From a virus, in IMG/VR virus record IMGVR_UViG_3300024999_000265, positions 1 through 33,580 of that record: a stretch of DNA of 33,580 nt; one strand, 5' to 3'. Below are positions 1 to 8,224 of this stretch, one piece after another. A program made the position numbers and the translations under genes. The stretch's first letter is position 1. Each line of letters begins with the position of its first letter. The notes beneath the pieces were generated by a model. That model did no database searches and was not told where the DNA came from. It saw nothing but the letters and a program-made list of their open reading frames with translations.

Positions 1-45
1 AATCCTAAAAAAGAATAAATTTAATAATTAACAATATAAAAAGAG

Positions 46-70
46 TCCATCCTTTAAGGGTGGATTTTAT
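46..70 (+). terminator. Terminator-like hairpin before the first gene
   Basis: A 7-bp stem (TCCATCC at 46-52 with GGGTGGA at 58-64, one T-G wobble) closes a 5-nt loop and is followed by TTTTATT. It fits an intrinsic terminator for a gene lying before the window, or an attenuator for the gene at 135. A similar hairpin with the same ...TGGATTTTATT end lies ahead of the next gene, at 809-839. Confidence 0.65.
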
Positions 71-134
71 TGTGTATTGTTAAAAATAATACATAAATAT
101 ATAGGTAGTGACTTACCACTGTGGAGGAATAATT

Positions 135-776
135 ATGGAAAATAAAATTATATGTAAAAATTGTGAAATTGAGAAAGAAGAAAAAAAGTATTTTTTATCT
201 AGAGTATGTATTGATAAATATATGCCTATTTGTAAATCATGTTTTATAGAAGAGTTTTATAAATGTAATGATTTATTTGATGTATTTAAGAAATATAATA
301 TTCCATTTATTTATAATTTATGGGATAATATTAAGTCAAATGGTGATACAAAAATATATGAATATATGGATAGAATAAATTCACCCAAATATAGAAATTT
401 AACTTGGAAAGATAGTATTTTAGAAGAAGATAAAGAATCAAAAGAAGTTAATTTTTATGATGATATAGTTAATAATCTTAAACAAGAAGCAAAACATTTA
501 AATGATAAGATAAGTATATTTAGATCAAAACATGATATACAAAACTGTATCGTTGCACTAAAAGCACTTAGAGAAACATTAGATTTAATTAAAAAATATG
601 ATTGGAATTTAATGTATTCTGAGTATGGTGTAGAAAATACAAATAATCAATTAGTTACTGAGATTGCAGTATGGGAACAGAATCATGATGGACAGATTAG
701 GAATCATAAGGTTTGGAGAACAGATGTTGAGTATAAAAAATATAAATATATTGTTGATAATGAAATTAGACCATAA
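135..776 (+). CDS. Zinc-finger protein, paralogue of the terminase small-subunit-like protein
   Basis: The protein has 213 residues from the ATG at 135, chosen because GGAGGA lies 8 bases upstream; a GTG at 108 in the same frame has no such site. The N-terminus carries two CxxC pairs (CKNC near residue 8, CKSC near 33) that should bind zinc. It then has a PFIY-x-LW motif and a short segment ending in L-x-W-x-DS. Both are shared, in the same order, with the gene at 3543 that overlaps the large terminase. The C-terminal half is helical and different (ALKALRETLDLI, then YSEYGVEN and VAVWEQN-like residues). Visible evidence is the paralogy; a role in DNA recognition for packaging is inference from the neighbour of the related gene. 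It could equally be a regulatory or DNA-binding protein. The next gene also looks terminase-derived, so the two may act together. Confidence 0.6.
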   Translation: MENKIICKNCEIEKEEKKYFLSRVCIDKYMPICKSCFIEEFYKCNDLFDVFKKYNIPFIYNLWDNIKSNGDTKIYEYMDRINSPKYRNLTWKDSILEEDKESKEVNFYDDIVNNLKQEAKHLNDKISIFRSKHDIQNCIVALKALRETLDLIKKYDWNLMYSEYGVENTNNQLVTEIAVWEQNHDGQIRNHKVWRTDVEYKKYKYIVDNEIRP

Positions 777-808
777 ATTTATAGATTAAGATATATTAAG
801 ATATATTG

Positions 809-839
809 AATCCACTTCTATTTATTTGAGGTGGATTTT
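809..839 (+). terminator. Terminator-like hairpin between genes 135 and 937
   Basis: A stem of about 10 bp (809-818 with 828-837, one T-G wobble) closes a 9-nt loop and runs into TTTTATTATG. It is preceded by a tandem repeat of AAGATATATT at about 787-807. It probably ends transcription of the gene at 135. About 100 nt separate it from the next start. Confidence 0.65.
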
Positions 840-936
840 ATTATGTTTTAAGGTTTTAAGTTTAAATGAAATTGATATAAATGTAAGATTCGATCAAATT
901 ATTGGGTCATGTCCTACCATGAGAAGGAGATATATT

Positions 937-2082
937 ATGCCAAGTTATAAAAATTTTAATTCAGACAGTAAATTTATTCCAAAAGTATTATTAAATAAGA
1001 ATAGAGTGTTAACTATGTCAAACAATCGTAAATGTAATTATTTAATTGTAGATGTTGGTAATACAGAAGGTGATAGTAAAGATGTAACAACAATGATGGC
1101 AATTAATAATCAAGGAAATACTAAAGATATTTTAGTTGTTAAAACATTTACAAATAAAAAATCAAAAGAATTAGTAGATGAAGTATATTGGTTATGTTGT
1201 GAATTTGGGATAAATACTATTTTAGCAGATAATATAGGATTAGGTTTAGGATTTATTGAAGCATTTCAAGAAAATATTGATTCAGACAATATAAATATTA
1301 TACCTTTAGATGGAATGAAAATTAGTAAGTTTATAAATATCAGAGATATAATTGATGATTTAAATAATGGTAAATTAAGATTTCTGCAAACACCTGAATT
1401 AGCTAAAAATACTTATATTAAACCATTTCTTGGTTTATCTAATATAATTGAATATCATAAAGAGACAGATAAATTAATTGATGAAATTAATAATCTTGAG
1501 GTAAAATTGAGATTGGGTAATATTATATTAGATAGATTAAAAAATACTATTGGAAAATCAAGAGTCAATTGTTTATTAATGTTTTATTCTTATCCTATGA
1601 GTATGTTTGATAAAGTAGAAAAATTAAATAATGATATAGAACAATATGATGAAATAAAAAGGATAGAAAAATATAATATTATTCATGGTACATTTTATAA
1701 GTATCTATTTAAATGTATAGAGAATGAAAATATAAATATTTTGTTTTATTATAATAATAAAAATAAGGTTGCACAATTTCAGAATATGATTGATGAAGAA
1801 CAATTTAAAAATTTAATTAAAAAACATGTTAGTAGAATTAATATGTCTAAGGATTATTTTGAAATTAGATTTAATAATGATAGTTCAATTAGATTCGTTT
1901 ATAGTAGAGATAGTGCAAGAGGTTATAGATGTCATTTTGCTGTGGTAGATACTGAAATTGATAGAGAGATTTATAATAATGTAATTTGTGGTAAGACTAT
2001 TTTATTTGATATGGTTAAAAGAGATAAGATGGATAATAGATTAAAGGATGATAATTATTGTGTTGAATTTGTTGAGATGTAG
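937..2082 (+). CDS. Degenerate terminase-like protein (nuclease-domain relative, no Walker A)
   Basis: The protein has 381 residues from the ATG at 937, which has AAGGAGA 7 bases upstream. An ATG at 826 in the same frame falls inside the preceding hairpin and has no ribosome binding site. Residues 35-225 resemble the RNase H-like nuclease domain of the large terminase at 4595: YLIVDVG (Asp39) matches YVIGIDVA, LADNIGLGLG (Asp98) matches VIDGNTIGQG, and GKSRVNCLLMFYSY matches DKDRYSALVYPLFY. At the last site the catalytic Asp is replaced by Ser208. The C-terminal part has RGYRCHFAVVDTE (about 328-340), which looks like a Walker B region of a packaging ATPase, but no Walker A is present. The domain order, nuclease first, is the reverse of a normal terminase. 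I infer a non-catalytic or regulatory terminase relative, or a decaying copy. The alignment is by eye. Confidence 0.55.
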   Translation: MPSYKNFNSDSKFIPKVLLNKNRVLTMSNNRKCNYLIVDVGNTEGDSKDVTTMMAINNQGNTKDILVVKTFTNKKSKELVDEVYWLCCEFGINTILADNIGLGLGFIEAFQENIDSDNINIIPLDGMKISKFINIRDIIDDLNNGKLRFLQTPELAKNTYIKPFLGLSNIIEYHKETDKLIDEINNLEVKLRLGNIILDRLKNTIGKSRVNCLLMFYSYPMSMFDKVEKLNNDIEQYDEIKRIEKYNIIHGTFYKYLFKCIENENINILFYYNNKNKVAQFQNMIDEEQFKNLIKKHVSRINMSKDYFEIRFNNDSSIRFVYSRDSARGYRCHFAVVDTEIDREIYNNVICGKTILFDMVKRDKMDNRLKDDNYCVEFVEM

Positions 2083-2134
2083 ATTTTTTAATATATAAGT
2101 GTTGATTATAAATATAAAGTTTTATGGATAAGTC

Positions 2135-2165
2135 AAGGAGATTGTTTAATACAGTCTCTTTTGTT
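2135..2165 (+). terminator. Terminator after gene 937
   Basis: AAGGAGATTG at 2135-2144 pairs with CAGTCTCTTT at 2152-2161, with two G-T wobbles, and leads into TTTTGTTGTTT. It lies 50 nt after the stop codon of the gene at 937 and just before the leader of the nuclease gene at 2323. Confidence 0.6.
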
Positions 2166-2192
2166 GTTTATAAATATAATATTGTTTATTTT

Positions 2193-2295
2193 GAATTGGT
2201 GTAGATGATTAGAGGGTAGCTCCCTCTTTCCTTTCTGCGTATGCACCAATTCTTTTTATTTTTTAATTAGTAAGCATAGAAAAAGCAGAAAGGAA
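2193..2295 (+). promoter_or_regulatory. Structured leader A with long-range pseudoknot, upstream of HNH endonuclease
   Basis: GAATTGGTG (2193-2201) pairs perfectly with CACCAATTC (2244-2252). Inside lies a hairpin, AGAGGG (2211-2216) with CCCTCT (2222-2227). The segment TTCCTTTCTGC (2228-2238), between that hairpin and the closing strand, is perfectly complementary over 11 bases to GCAGAAAGGAA (2285-2295), which lies outside the closed stem and 27 nt before the start codon. The closing strand is followed by TTTTTATTTTTT, so the outer stem could also act as a terminator, giving two alternative states. It is a variant of the leaders before 8225, 13503, 18554 and 24114: here the junction, not a hairpin loop, supplies the 5' half of the pseudoknot. 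Function is unknown. Confidence 0.7.
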
Positions 2296-2322
2296 ATAAA
2301 ATAGAAGGGATTTGGTGATAAA

Positions 2323-3537
2323 ATGTTAATAACAAAAGAAGTAAATATTACATGTCTATCTAATAATAAACCATACATAGAAAGTTTAGGATTAACATGG
2401 GAATACAAAAAAGTTTATACAATAGATATTCATAAATTATTAGAAGGTAGTAGTATAGGAATTGAATGTTTATGTGATTATTGTTTAGAAGAAGGAATAG
2501 AAACGATAATACCAAAATCATACTATAAATATATTAACAGTCATAAAAATCAACCAATAATTAAAGATGCTTGTGAAAAACATAAACATAAAAAACAAAT
2601 TGAATTATGTTTATTAAAGAAAGGTGTAAAATCTTCAGTTAAAGTTCCAGAAATTCATGAAAAAATTGTAAATAGTATTCGTAAAAATAATATTGATTTA
2701 GTTAGAAAAGAATTTGAAGATAGAAATTTAATTTTATTAACAAAAGAATATTATAGTCCAGATGATTATATGGAATTTATTTGTCCTAGTCATAAAGATA
2801 AAGGTATTCAATCTATTAGATACGGAAATTTTAAATATAAAAATCAAGGTTGTAAGTATTGTTCATATGATAAGTTAAGTCAACAAAAAAGAATGGATTT
2901 TAGTATAGTAGAAGAATTATTTAAACAAAGAGAATATATTCTTATATCTACTAAAGAAGATTATATAAATAGTGATTCTAAATTAAAATATATATGTCCA
3001 TTACATAAAAATGATATTCAACAAATTTCATATAATAATTTAGTAAGTGGTAGTGGATGTCCTATATGTGCTATTGAAAGGAATTCAGGAGAAAATAATC
3101 ATAACTGGAAAGGTGGCAAATCAAGTTTATATGAATATTTAAGAAATTGTATTGTTGATTGGAAAAAAGAATCTATGATAAATTGCAAATATAAATGTAT
3201 TTTAACTAATCAACGATTTGATACAATACATCATTTATATGGATTTGATTTAATAGTAGAAGAAATTTTAAATGAAAATAATTTAATTTTTAAACAATCA
3301 ATATCTGAATATGAAAAAGATGAATTAGAAACCCTTAAAATTCAATGTATTGAAAAACATAAAAAATATCTTGGTGTTTGTATTATTGATAGTTTGCATG
3401 TAATTTTTCACAAAAATTATGGTTTTGGAAAGAATACACCAGAACAATTCAATGAATTTACACAAAGATATAAAAATTTTGAATTTGATCATTTATTAGA
3501 TGATAAATATAAATATATAAATGTTTTAAAGGAGTGA
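2323..3537 (+). CDS. HNH-type homing endonuclease with zinc-binding repeats
   Basis: The protein has 404 residues. Residues 1-100 form an N-terminal domain (LITKEV-NI, NNKPYIESLG, CDYC) that is also present in the genes at 18554 and 24114. Two zinc-ribbon-like repeats follow (about 125-180 and 190-250, each with a C-P-x-H-K and a C-x-x-C half). NHNWKGG at about 263 is a linker common before HNH domains. The C-terminus holds CILTNQRFDTIHHL and LHVIFHKNYGFGKNT-EQF, the pattern of phage HNH nucleases with the HH pair as putative active-site residues. Known members are free-standing selfish genes that cut alleles lacking them. The gene lies between the extra terminase pair and the packaging genes. 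Its TGA overlaps the ribosome binding site of the next gene, so the two are likely co-translated. Confidence 0.8.
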   Translation: MLITKEVNITCLSNNKPYIESLGLTWEYKKVYTIDIHKLLEGSSIGIECLCDYCLEEGIETIIPKSYYKYINSHKNQPIIKDACEKHKHKKQIELCLLKKGVKSSVKVPEIHEKIVNSIRKNNIDLVRKEFEDRNLILLTKEYYSPDDYMEFICPSHKDKGIQSIRYGNFKYKNQGCKYCSYDKLSQQKRMDFSIVEELFKQREYILISTKEDYINSDSKLKYICPLHKNDIQQISYNNLVSGSGCPICAIERNSGENNHNWKGGKSSLYEYLRNCIVDWKKESMINCKYKCILTNQRFDTIHHLYGFDLIVEEILNENNLIFKQSISEYEKDELETLKIQCIEKHKKYLGVCIIDSLHVIFHKNYGFGKNTPEQFNEFTQRYKNFEFDHLLDDKYKYINVLKE

Positions 3538-3542
3538 AAAAA

Positions 3543-4595
3543 TTGCCTCCATTAAAAAAAAATAATAGTACATCTGCAAAGTCACAAAAAAAAGTTACAG
3601 AAATAACTTGTGCTGCTTGTACAGAACCTAAAAAACCTTCAGAATATTATATTAGTTATAATCCTATTCATCAAAGTGGAAGAATACCATATTGTAAATT
3701 TTGTTTGCGAAAAATGATTGCAGATGAAAAAGGGAATGTTACTTTAGATAAAGTTAAAGAAACTTTAAGACTTATTGATCGTCCTTTTATATATAGTTTA
3801 TGGAAATCTTCACTTGAAGACAAAATAGATACGTGGGGTTGCTATATTAAAAACATACAAATGGTTCAGTATCGTATATTAGGTTGGGCAGATTCTAAAT
3901 TTTTGCCTGAAATAGAAAATGAATTAAATTATGATAGTGTAAATAATGAAAACACAAATAATTCTAACTCAAGTATTGATAATTTTATTGTCACAGATAA
4001 TATTATAGATAAATGGAATTATGGGTATTCAAAAGAAGAATATTATTATTTTGAAAAAAAATGGAATAAATTAATCAATAATTATGGAGAAAAAACATCT
4101 TTTCATATAGAAGGATTAATTACTTATATTAGATTTAGAGTAAAAGAAGAATTAGCAACTGCAAGAGGAGATGTAAAAGAAGCTAAAGAATGGGCATCAA
4201 TGGCAAAAGATGCTGCAACAGCAGCAAAAATAAATGTTTCTCAATTATCTAAATCAGACATTAGCGGTGGTGTTGACTTATTACCTCAATTATTTGAAGC
4301 TGTTGAATCAGAAATTGGTATAATACCTACTCTACCTCATCTTAAAGAACAACCATATGATGATGCAGATTTAATAATTTGGTGTGTTGTTAATTATATT
4401 CGCAGATTAGAAGATAAATCTAGAATACAATATAGAGATATTTGGAATTTTTATGATGAAATGCTTAATGAATTTTTTATACAACAAGGGTATAACGAAG
4501 AAGCTATACAGAATGAAAAAATAAAAAGAAATAATGTTTTCAGAGATTTAGGGAAAGTTTATAAAGAACCTATTTATGAGGAAAGTGATATATAA
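3543..4595 (+). CDS. Putative terminase small subunit
   Basis: The protein has 350 residues from a TTG at 3543, which sits 8 nt after GGAG. A GTG at 3534 in the same frame directly abuts the ribosome binding site and is too close. Residues 20-60 carry a CAAC...CKFC zinc finger. Next come PFIYSLW and a short YRILGWADS segment shared with the gene at 135. The C-terminal half is acidic and helical, with an alanine-rich helix near residue 220 (VKEAKEWASMAKDAATAA). The stop codon overlaps the ATG of the large terminase (TAATG), the usual arrangement for the two terminase subunits. The small-subunit role rests on position and the possible DNA-binding zinc finger, since small subunits are poorly conserved. 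No helix-turn-helix is obvious. Confidence 0.6.
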   Translation: MPPLKKNNSTSAKSQKKVTEITCAACTEPKKPSEYYISYNPIHQSGRIPYCKFCLRKMIADEKGNVTLDKVKETLRLIDRPFIYSLWKSSLEDKIDTWGCYIKNIQMVQYRILGWADSKFLPEIENELNYDSVNNENTNNSNSSIDNFIVTDNIIDKWNYGYSKEEYYYFEKKWNKLINNYGEKTSFHIEGLITYIRFRVKEELATARGDVKEAKEWASMAKDAATAAKINVSQLSKSDISGGVDLLPQLFEAVESEIGIIPTLPHLKEQPYDDADLIIWCVVNYIRRLEDKSRIQYRDIWNFYDEMLNEFFIQQGYNEEAIQNEKIKRNNVFRDLGKVYKEPIYEESDI

Positions 4596-6358
4596 TGGCA
4601 AGTTTTTCTAATTTTGAATCTAAAAATAAAAAACATGAAAAAGATAGATATGATATATACGAATCTTCTTTTGAATCACCTATAAAAGCATCTGAATATA
4701 ATTCTTCTATAATAACAAAAAATATTTCACAATTTGCTGAATTATGTTCATTTCTTAGATGGATGCCAGATATTTTTTGGGATATGTATAAACCAGAAAC
4801 TGGTGGTTTAACATTTGATCTCCATCAAAGAGTAATGCTTAGATTAATATCTCGTTTTCAAGAAAATTATTTTTGTGCTCCAAGAGGAATATCAAAAACT
4901 TTATTGCACGTTATGAATCAATATCATACTGCTTGTTGTTTTCCAAATATATCTACTTCAGTAACAGCATCTACTAAAGAATCTGCTGTTAAAATCTGGA
5001 AGGATAAACATGATGAAATTCTAAGATTCTATCCATCTTTTGCAGAAAATATTAGGTCTGCAAGTTTCACAAAAGATACTGGTAAAGTTGAATTTGTCAA
5101 TAATAGTATTGTGGATAGTCTTGCAAATTCGCAACAAAGCAAAGGTTTGAGAAAGCGCAGAGGCGGATTGGAAGAGTCTGCTTTAATTGATAAAGAAACT
5201 TATGATGATGCAATAGAGCCAATTTTTAACATTGCAAGAACGACAATGAGTGGTGAAACTGATCCAGAAGAATTAAATGGTCAAATTAATAGATATTCAA
5301 CATCTGGATATAAAAATTCTGATGAATATGAAAAAATATTAAAAATGTCCAGAGATATGATTGATTTAAAAGGATCATTTGTATTTGGTTCAGATTGGTT
5401 TATTCCTGTTCATTTTGGTAGACAAAAAAAATCAGTAATTGATAAATCAAGAAAAAATAATATTATACGTTTTCGCCAAAATTATTTGTGCGATTGGATC
5501 GGTGTCAGTGACGGTGCGTTAATAAATATTAGTAAATTAATTAAAGCAAGAGTTGTTATTCCTCCTGAATTAGAATGCCCAAGAGATAAAAAAGGAAATT
5601 ATGATTTATGTGAATATGTAATTGGGATAGACGTAGCTAGAAGTAATTCTGAAAGTAATAATAAGACATCAATAGTTGTTTTAAAAATTATAAGAAATAC
5701 AAGTGGTTCTATTAGACAAATACAATTACATAATATAATTAATCCTCCTAATGGATTAAATTATGAAGAACAATCAATTATAGTTAAAAGGGTATTTTAT
5801 AAATATGGTGGAAATTTAGATATAATAAAATCAAGAGTTAAAGCTGTTGTAATTGATGGAAATACAATTGGTCAAGGATTGGTAGAAAAATTACTTGAAG
5901 ATGTTACTGATTTTGAAACAAATCAGGAATATGGTGCATGGGCAACTATTAATACAGAAGATAAATCTAAATCTTCTAATGCTCCAAAAATTCTTTATGT
6001 TTTAAAATCTCAGGGTATTAATGGAGATATTATTAGAACATTTATTAATTATGTTGAATCTAATACATTAAAATTAATTAAATCTTTTGATGATATTAAA
6101 GATAATTTACCAAAAGATTCTAAAGAAGATTATTTACGTGATATTGAAATGGCCTGTATTCAAGTACAATTTTTAATTGATGAAGTTGCTAATTTAAAAT
6201 TAAAGAAAACACAAACTACTATAACTGTTGAACCAGTTATAAAAAGATTAGACAAAGATCGCTACTCCGCATTAGTGTATCCATTATTTTACATTTCTTT
6301 ATTTTTAGAAAGTGAAGAAGATGATTCAGATTATGATTTTGTATTTTCATTTTCATAA
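4595..6358 (+). CDS. terL: Terminase large subunit (DNA packaging ATPase/nuclease)
   Basis: The protein has 587 residues, normal for the family. It is the motor that pumps DNA into the prohead and cuts the concatemer. Walker A is APRGISKT at 95-102, a deviant P-loop with Lys101 and Thr102. A Walker B-like GGLEESALID follows at 190-199. The RNase H-like nuclease has Asp346 (IGIDVA), Asp421 (VVIDGN) and Asp555 (DKDRYSAL), so all three metal ligands are present. It lies between the small-subunit-like gene, which it overlaps, and the portal gene, the standard packaging order. The function is well supported; only the packaging type (cos or headful) cannot be read here. Confidence 0.93.
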   Translation: MASFSNFESKNKKHEKDRYDIYESSFESPIKASEYNSSIITKNISQFAELCSFLRWMPDIFWDMYKPETGGLTFDLHQRVMLRLISRFQENYFCAPRGISKTLLHVMNQYHTACCFPNISTSVTASTKESAVKIWKDKHDEILRFYPSFAENIRSASFTKDTGKVEFVNNSIVDSLANSQQSKGLRKRRGGLEESALIDKETYDDAIEPIFNIARTTMSGETDPEELNGQINRYSTSGYKNSDEYEKILKMSRDMIDLKGSFVFGSDWFIPVHFGRQKKSVIDKSRKNNIIRFRQNYLCDWIGVSDGALINISKLIKARVVIPPELECPRDKKGNYDLCEYVIGIDVARSNSESNNKTSIVVLKIIRNTSGSIRQIQLHNIINPPNGLNYEEQSIIVKRVFYKYGGNLDIIKSRVKAVVIDGNTIGQGLVEKLLEDVTDFETNQEYGAWATINTEDKSKSSNAPKILYVLKSQGINGDIIRTFINYVESNTLKLIKSFDDIKDNLPKDSKEDYLRDIEMACIQVQFLIDEVANLKLKKTQTTITVEPVIKRLDKDRYSALVYPLFYISLFLESEEDDSDYDFVFSFS

Positions 6359-6422
6359 TAACACATTGTAATTATAATTGTCAATAAAAATTAATAATAT
6401 TAATAAAGAAAGGAGGATTTAA

Positions 6423-8078
6423 TTGTCAAAAAAACAAAAAGAAGATCCTCAAACACAACAAACAGAAATAAATACTAATAATATAAATAATCAATCTACT
6501 ATCCCACTATCTAATTCTAATGAAATAGAATTGAATTCATTGTCTTATAATTCTTTTTCATTAGGAAGATTAGATACAGATTATATATCTATGAGTGATT
6601 TAAAACAGTATGTAAAATATCCTATGATATATAATGAAATATTGCGAACTATATCAAGACAGTCATATAGTTCTAATGGGATTTATGGTCAAACAATTGA
6701 TCGAATCATAGCATTACCTACTCTATCTTATATAACAACTTTAAGAAGTAAATTACCAAAAATGAAAGAAAAAAAAGATAAATTTAATACAATACTTAAA
6801 ATGTTGAATATAGACAGGACAACTAGAGATATTTTACGACATTTACTTATCGATGGTGAATATATAGGAATTCTTAGAGATACTTCAGCATCAAATAAGA
6901 AAATAGATACTTCAATGATTACTATTGAAAGTATTGATAGATTAGAAGGTTTATCTTTAGATGATAATTTTATGATTCAACCTTTAGATTTAGATTACTG
7001 TAAAATTATTGGATTTCAAAATAATATATCAATTGCTGCATTTGATATGATGTATTTTGATCAATTTAAATTAAATGGATTATTAAATGAGATAAAAAAT
7101 TTCCCTAAAACTTTTGTAAAAGCATATATGGATTATAGGAAAGATTCTAGTAAAAGATGGTTTATATTAGATTATAGGAAAACTATTGCTTTAAAAGCTA
7201 AAGCAAATGAAATTGATGCTCATGGTATTCCTTTTGGAATCTCGGCTTTTACTGATATGAAACTAAGTAATGATTATGATGATAGTCAATATCAATTAAT
7301 TAGTGAATTAGCAAGTAGTATATACTATATCATCTTGCCTGAAGGTGAAAAAACTGGGTCTTGCTCATTAAATAAAACACAACAAGACAATGTAATAGAA
7401 GCATTTAAAAATGCGGTTAAAATAAATACAAGTGGCAATGTTGCAAAAATATCAACACTTAGTTTAGCACCTGGAACAAAAATAGATAGATTAAGTAAAG
7501 ATTCTTCATTAATTAAAGACAGTTTGAGTGATGAAAATATGAAAAAAGTATCTACTAATTTAGGTATTGCTAGTTCTGCATTAAATGCTGAAAGTAATAG
7601 TGCTAATTTAGGAAGTTTACAAATTAATTTAGATTTAATATCTGCACAAGTTTTTCAATATGTTAATGAAATAGCAAGAGAAGAAACAAGAGTTATTAAT
7701 GAACATTTAGGTATTTTACCTAAAGATTATATAGATATAAAATTTCTTCCTATTACTTGGTTGAATAAAAAAGATGTTTATGAAAAAGCTAAAGACCTTT
7801 ATTTAACAACGGGAGGAAGTAGAAAATTTTATATTGCTGCAGCAGGATTTGATCCAGATGATTACCTTAGTATTTGTGATGAAGAAATTGAACTTGGGTT
7901 TGATGATAAGTATCCACCCCATATAACTAGTTTTATAGCCAGTGATAGTGCAGATACTCCTAATCCAGATGATAATTTAGGAGGTAGACCTAAAAAAGAC
8001 AATGATGATTTAAAAGATTCTGGTTTAACTACTAAAAATTTAAAGAGCAATGATCAAAAAGTTAAAAGTCAAAAATAA
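6423..8078 (+). CDS. Portal protein
   Basis: The protein has 551 residues and starts at TTG 6423 behind a strong AAAGGAGG. Portals form the dodecameric ring at one capsid vertex through which DNA enters and to which the terminase and tail bind. Size, place directly after the large terminase, and a body with YPMIYNEILRTISR and a helical region near 370-420 (SLSDENMKKVSTNLGIASS, NLGSLQINLD) fit portal proteins. The N-terminal 45 residues are Asn/Gln/Ser-rich and probably disordered. They contain two copies of E-[I/L]-N (residues 15-17 and 36-38), the motif repeated in the scaffold, so this tail may be removed by the capsid protease. The last 45 residues are polar and also look disordered. Confidence 0.85.
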   Translation: MSKKQKEDPQTQQTEINTNNINNQSTIPLSNSNEIELNSLSYNSFSLGRLDTDYISMSDLKQYVKYPMIYNEILRTISRQSYSSNGIYGQTIDRIIALPTLSYITTLRSKLPKMKEKKDKFNTILKMLNIDRTTRDILRHLLIDGEYIGILRDTSASNKKIDTSMITIESIDRLEGLSLDDNFMIQPLDLDYCKIIGFQNNISIAAFDMMYFDQFKLNGLLNEIKNFPKTFVKAYMDYRKDSSKRWFILDYRKTIALKAKANEIDAHGIPFGISAFTDMKLSNDYDDSQYQLISELASSIYYIILPEGEKTGSCSLNKTQQDNVIEAFKNAVKINTSGNVAKISTLSLAPGTKIDRLSKDSSLIKDSLSDENMKKVSTNLGIASSALNAESNSANLGSLQINLDLISAQVFQYVNEIAREETRVINEHLGILPKDYIDIKFLPITWLNKKDVYEKAKDLYLTTGGSRKFYIAAAGFDPDDYLSICDEEIELGFDDKYPPHITSFIASDSADTPNPDDNLGGRPKKDNDDLKDSGLTTKNLKSNDQKVKSQK

Positions 8079-8082
8079 TATT

Positions 8083-8176
8083 ATAAAAGATAAATAAGGA
8101 GTAATTAACCTTATTGACAAGGAGAGTCCCTTTCGCTCTCCTTCTTTTATTGTTTAATTTTAAGTTATGAAAGGGA
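8083..8176 (+). promoter_or_regulatory. Structured leader B: three-way junction with pseudoknot
   Basis: P1 is ATAAAAG (8083-8089) with CTTTTAT (8144-8150). P2 is AATAAGG (8093-8099) with CCTTATT (8109-8115). P3 is AAGGAGAG (8119-8126) with CTCTCCTT (8136-8143). The 9-nt P3 loop holds TCCCTTT (8127-8133), which pairs with AAAGGGA (8170-8176) downstream of the junction. All stems are perfect Watson-Crick. The P2-P3 linker is GAC, like the GACAAA of leader D. It lies between the portal and the endonuclease gene at 8225, 48 nt before its start. P3 plus CTTTTATTG could also work as a weak terminator for the portal gene. Confidence 0.7.
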
Positions 8177-8224
8177 TGAGATGATTTATTTGATAGTTAA
8201 TTCATTAGAAAGGAATGATGGATA

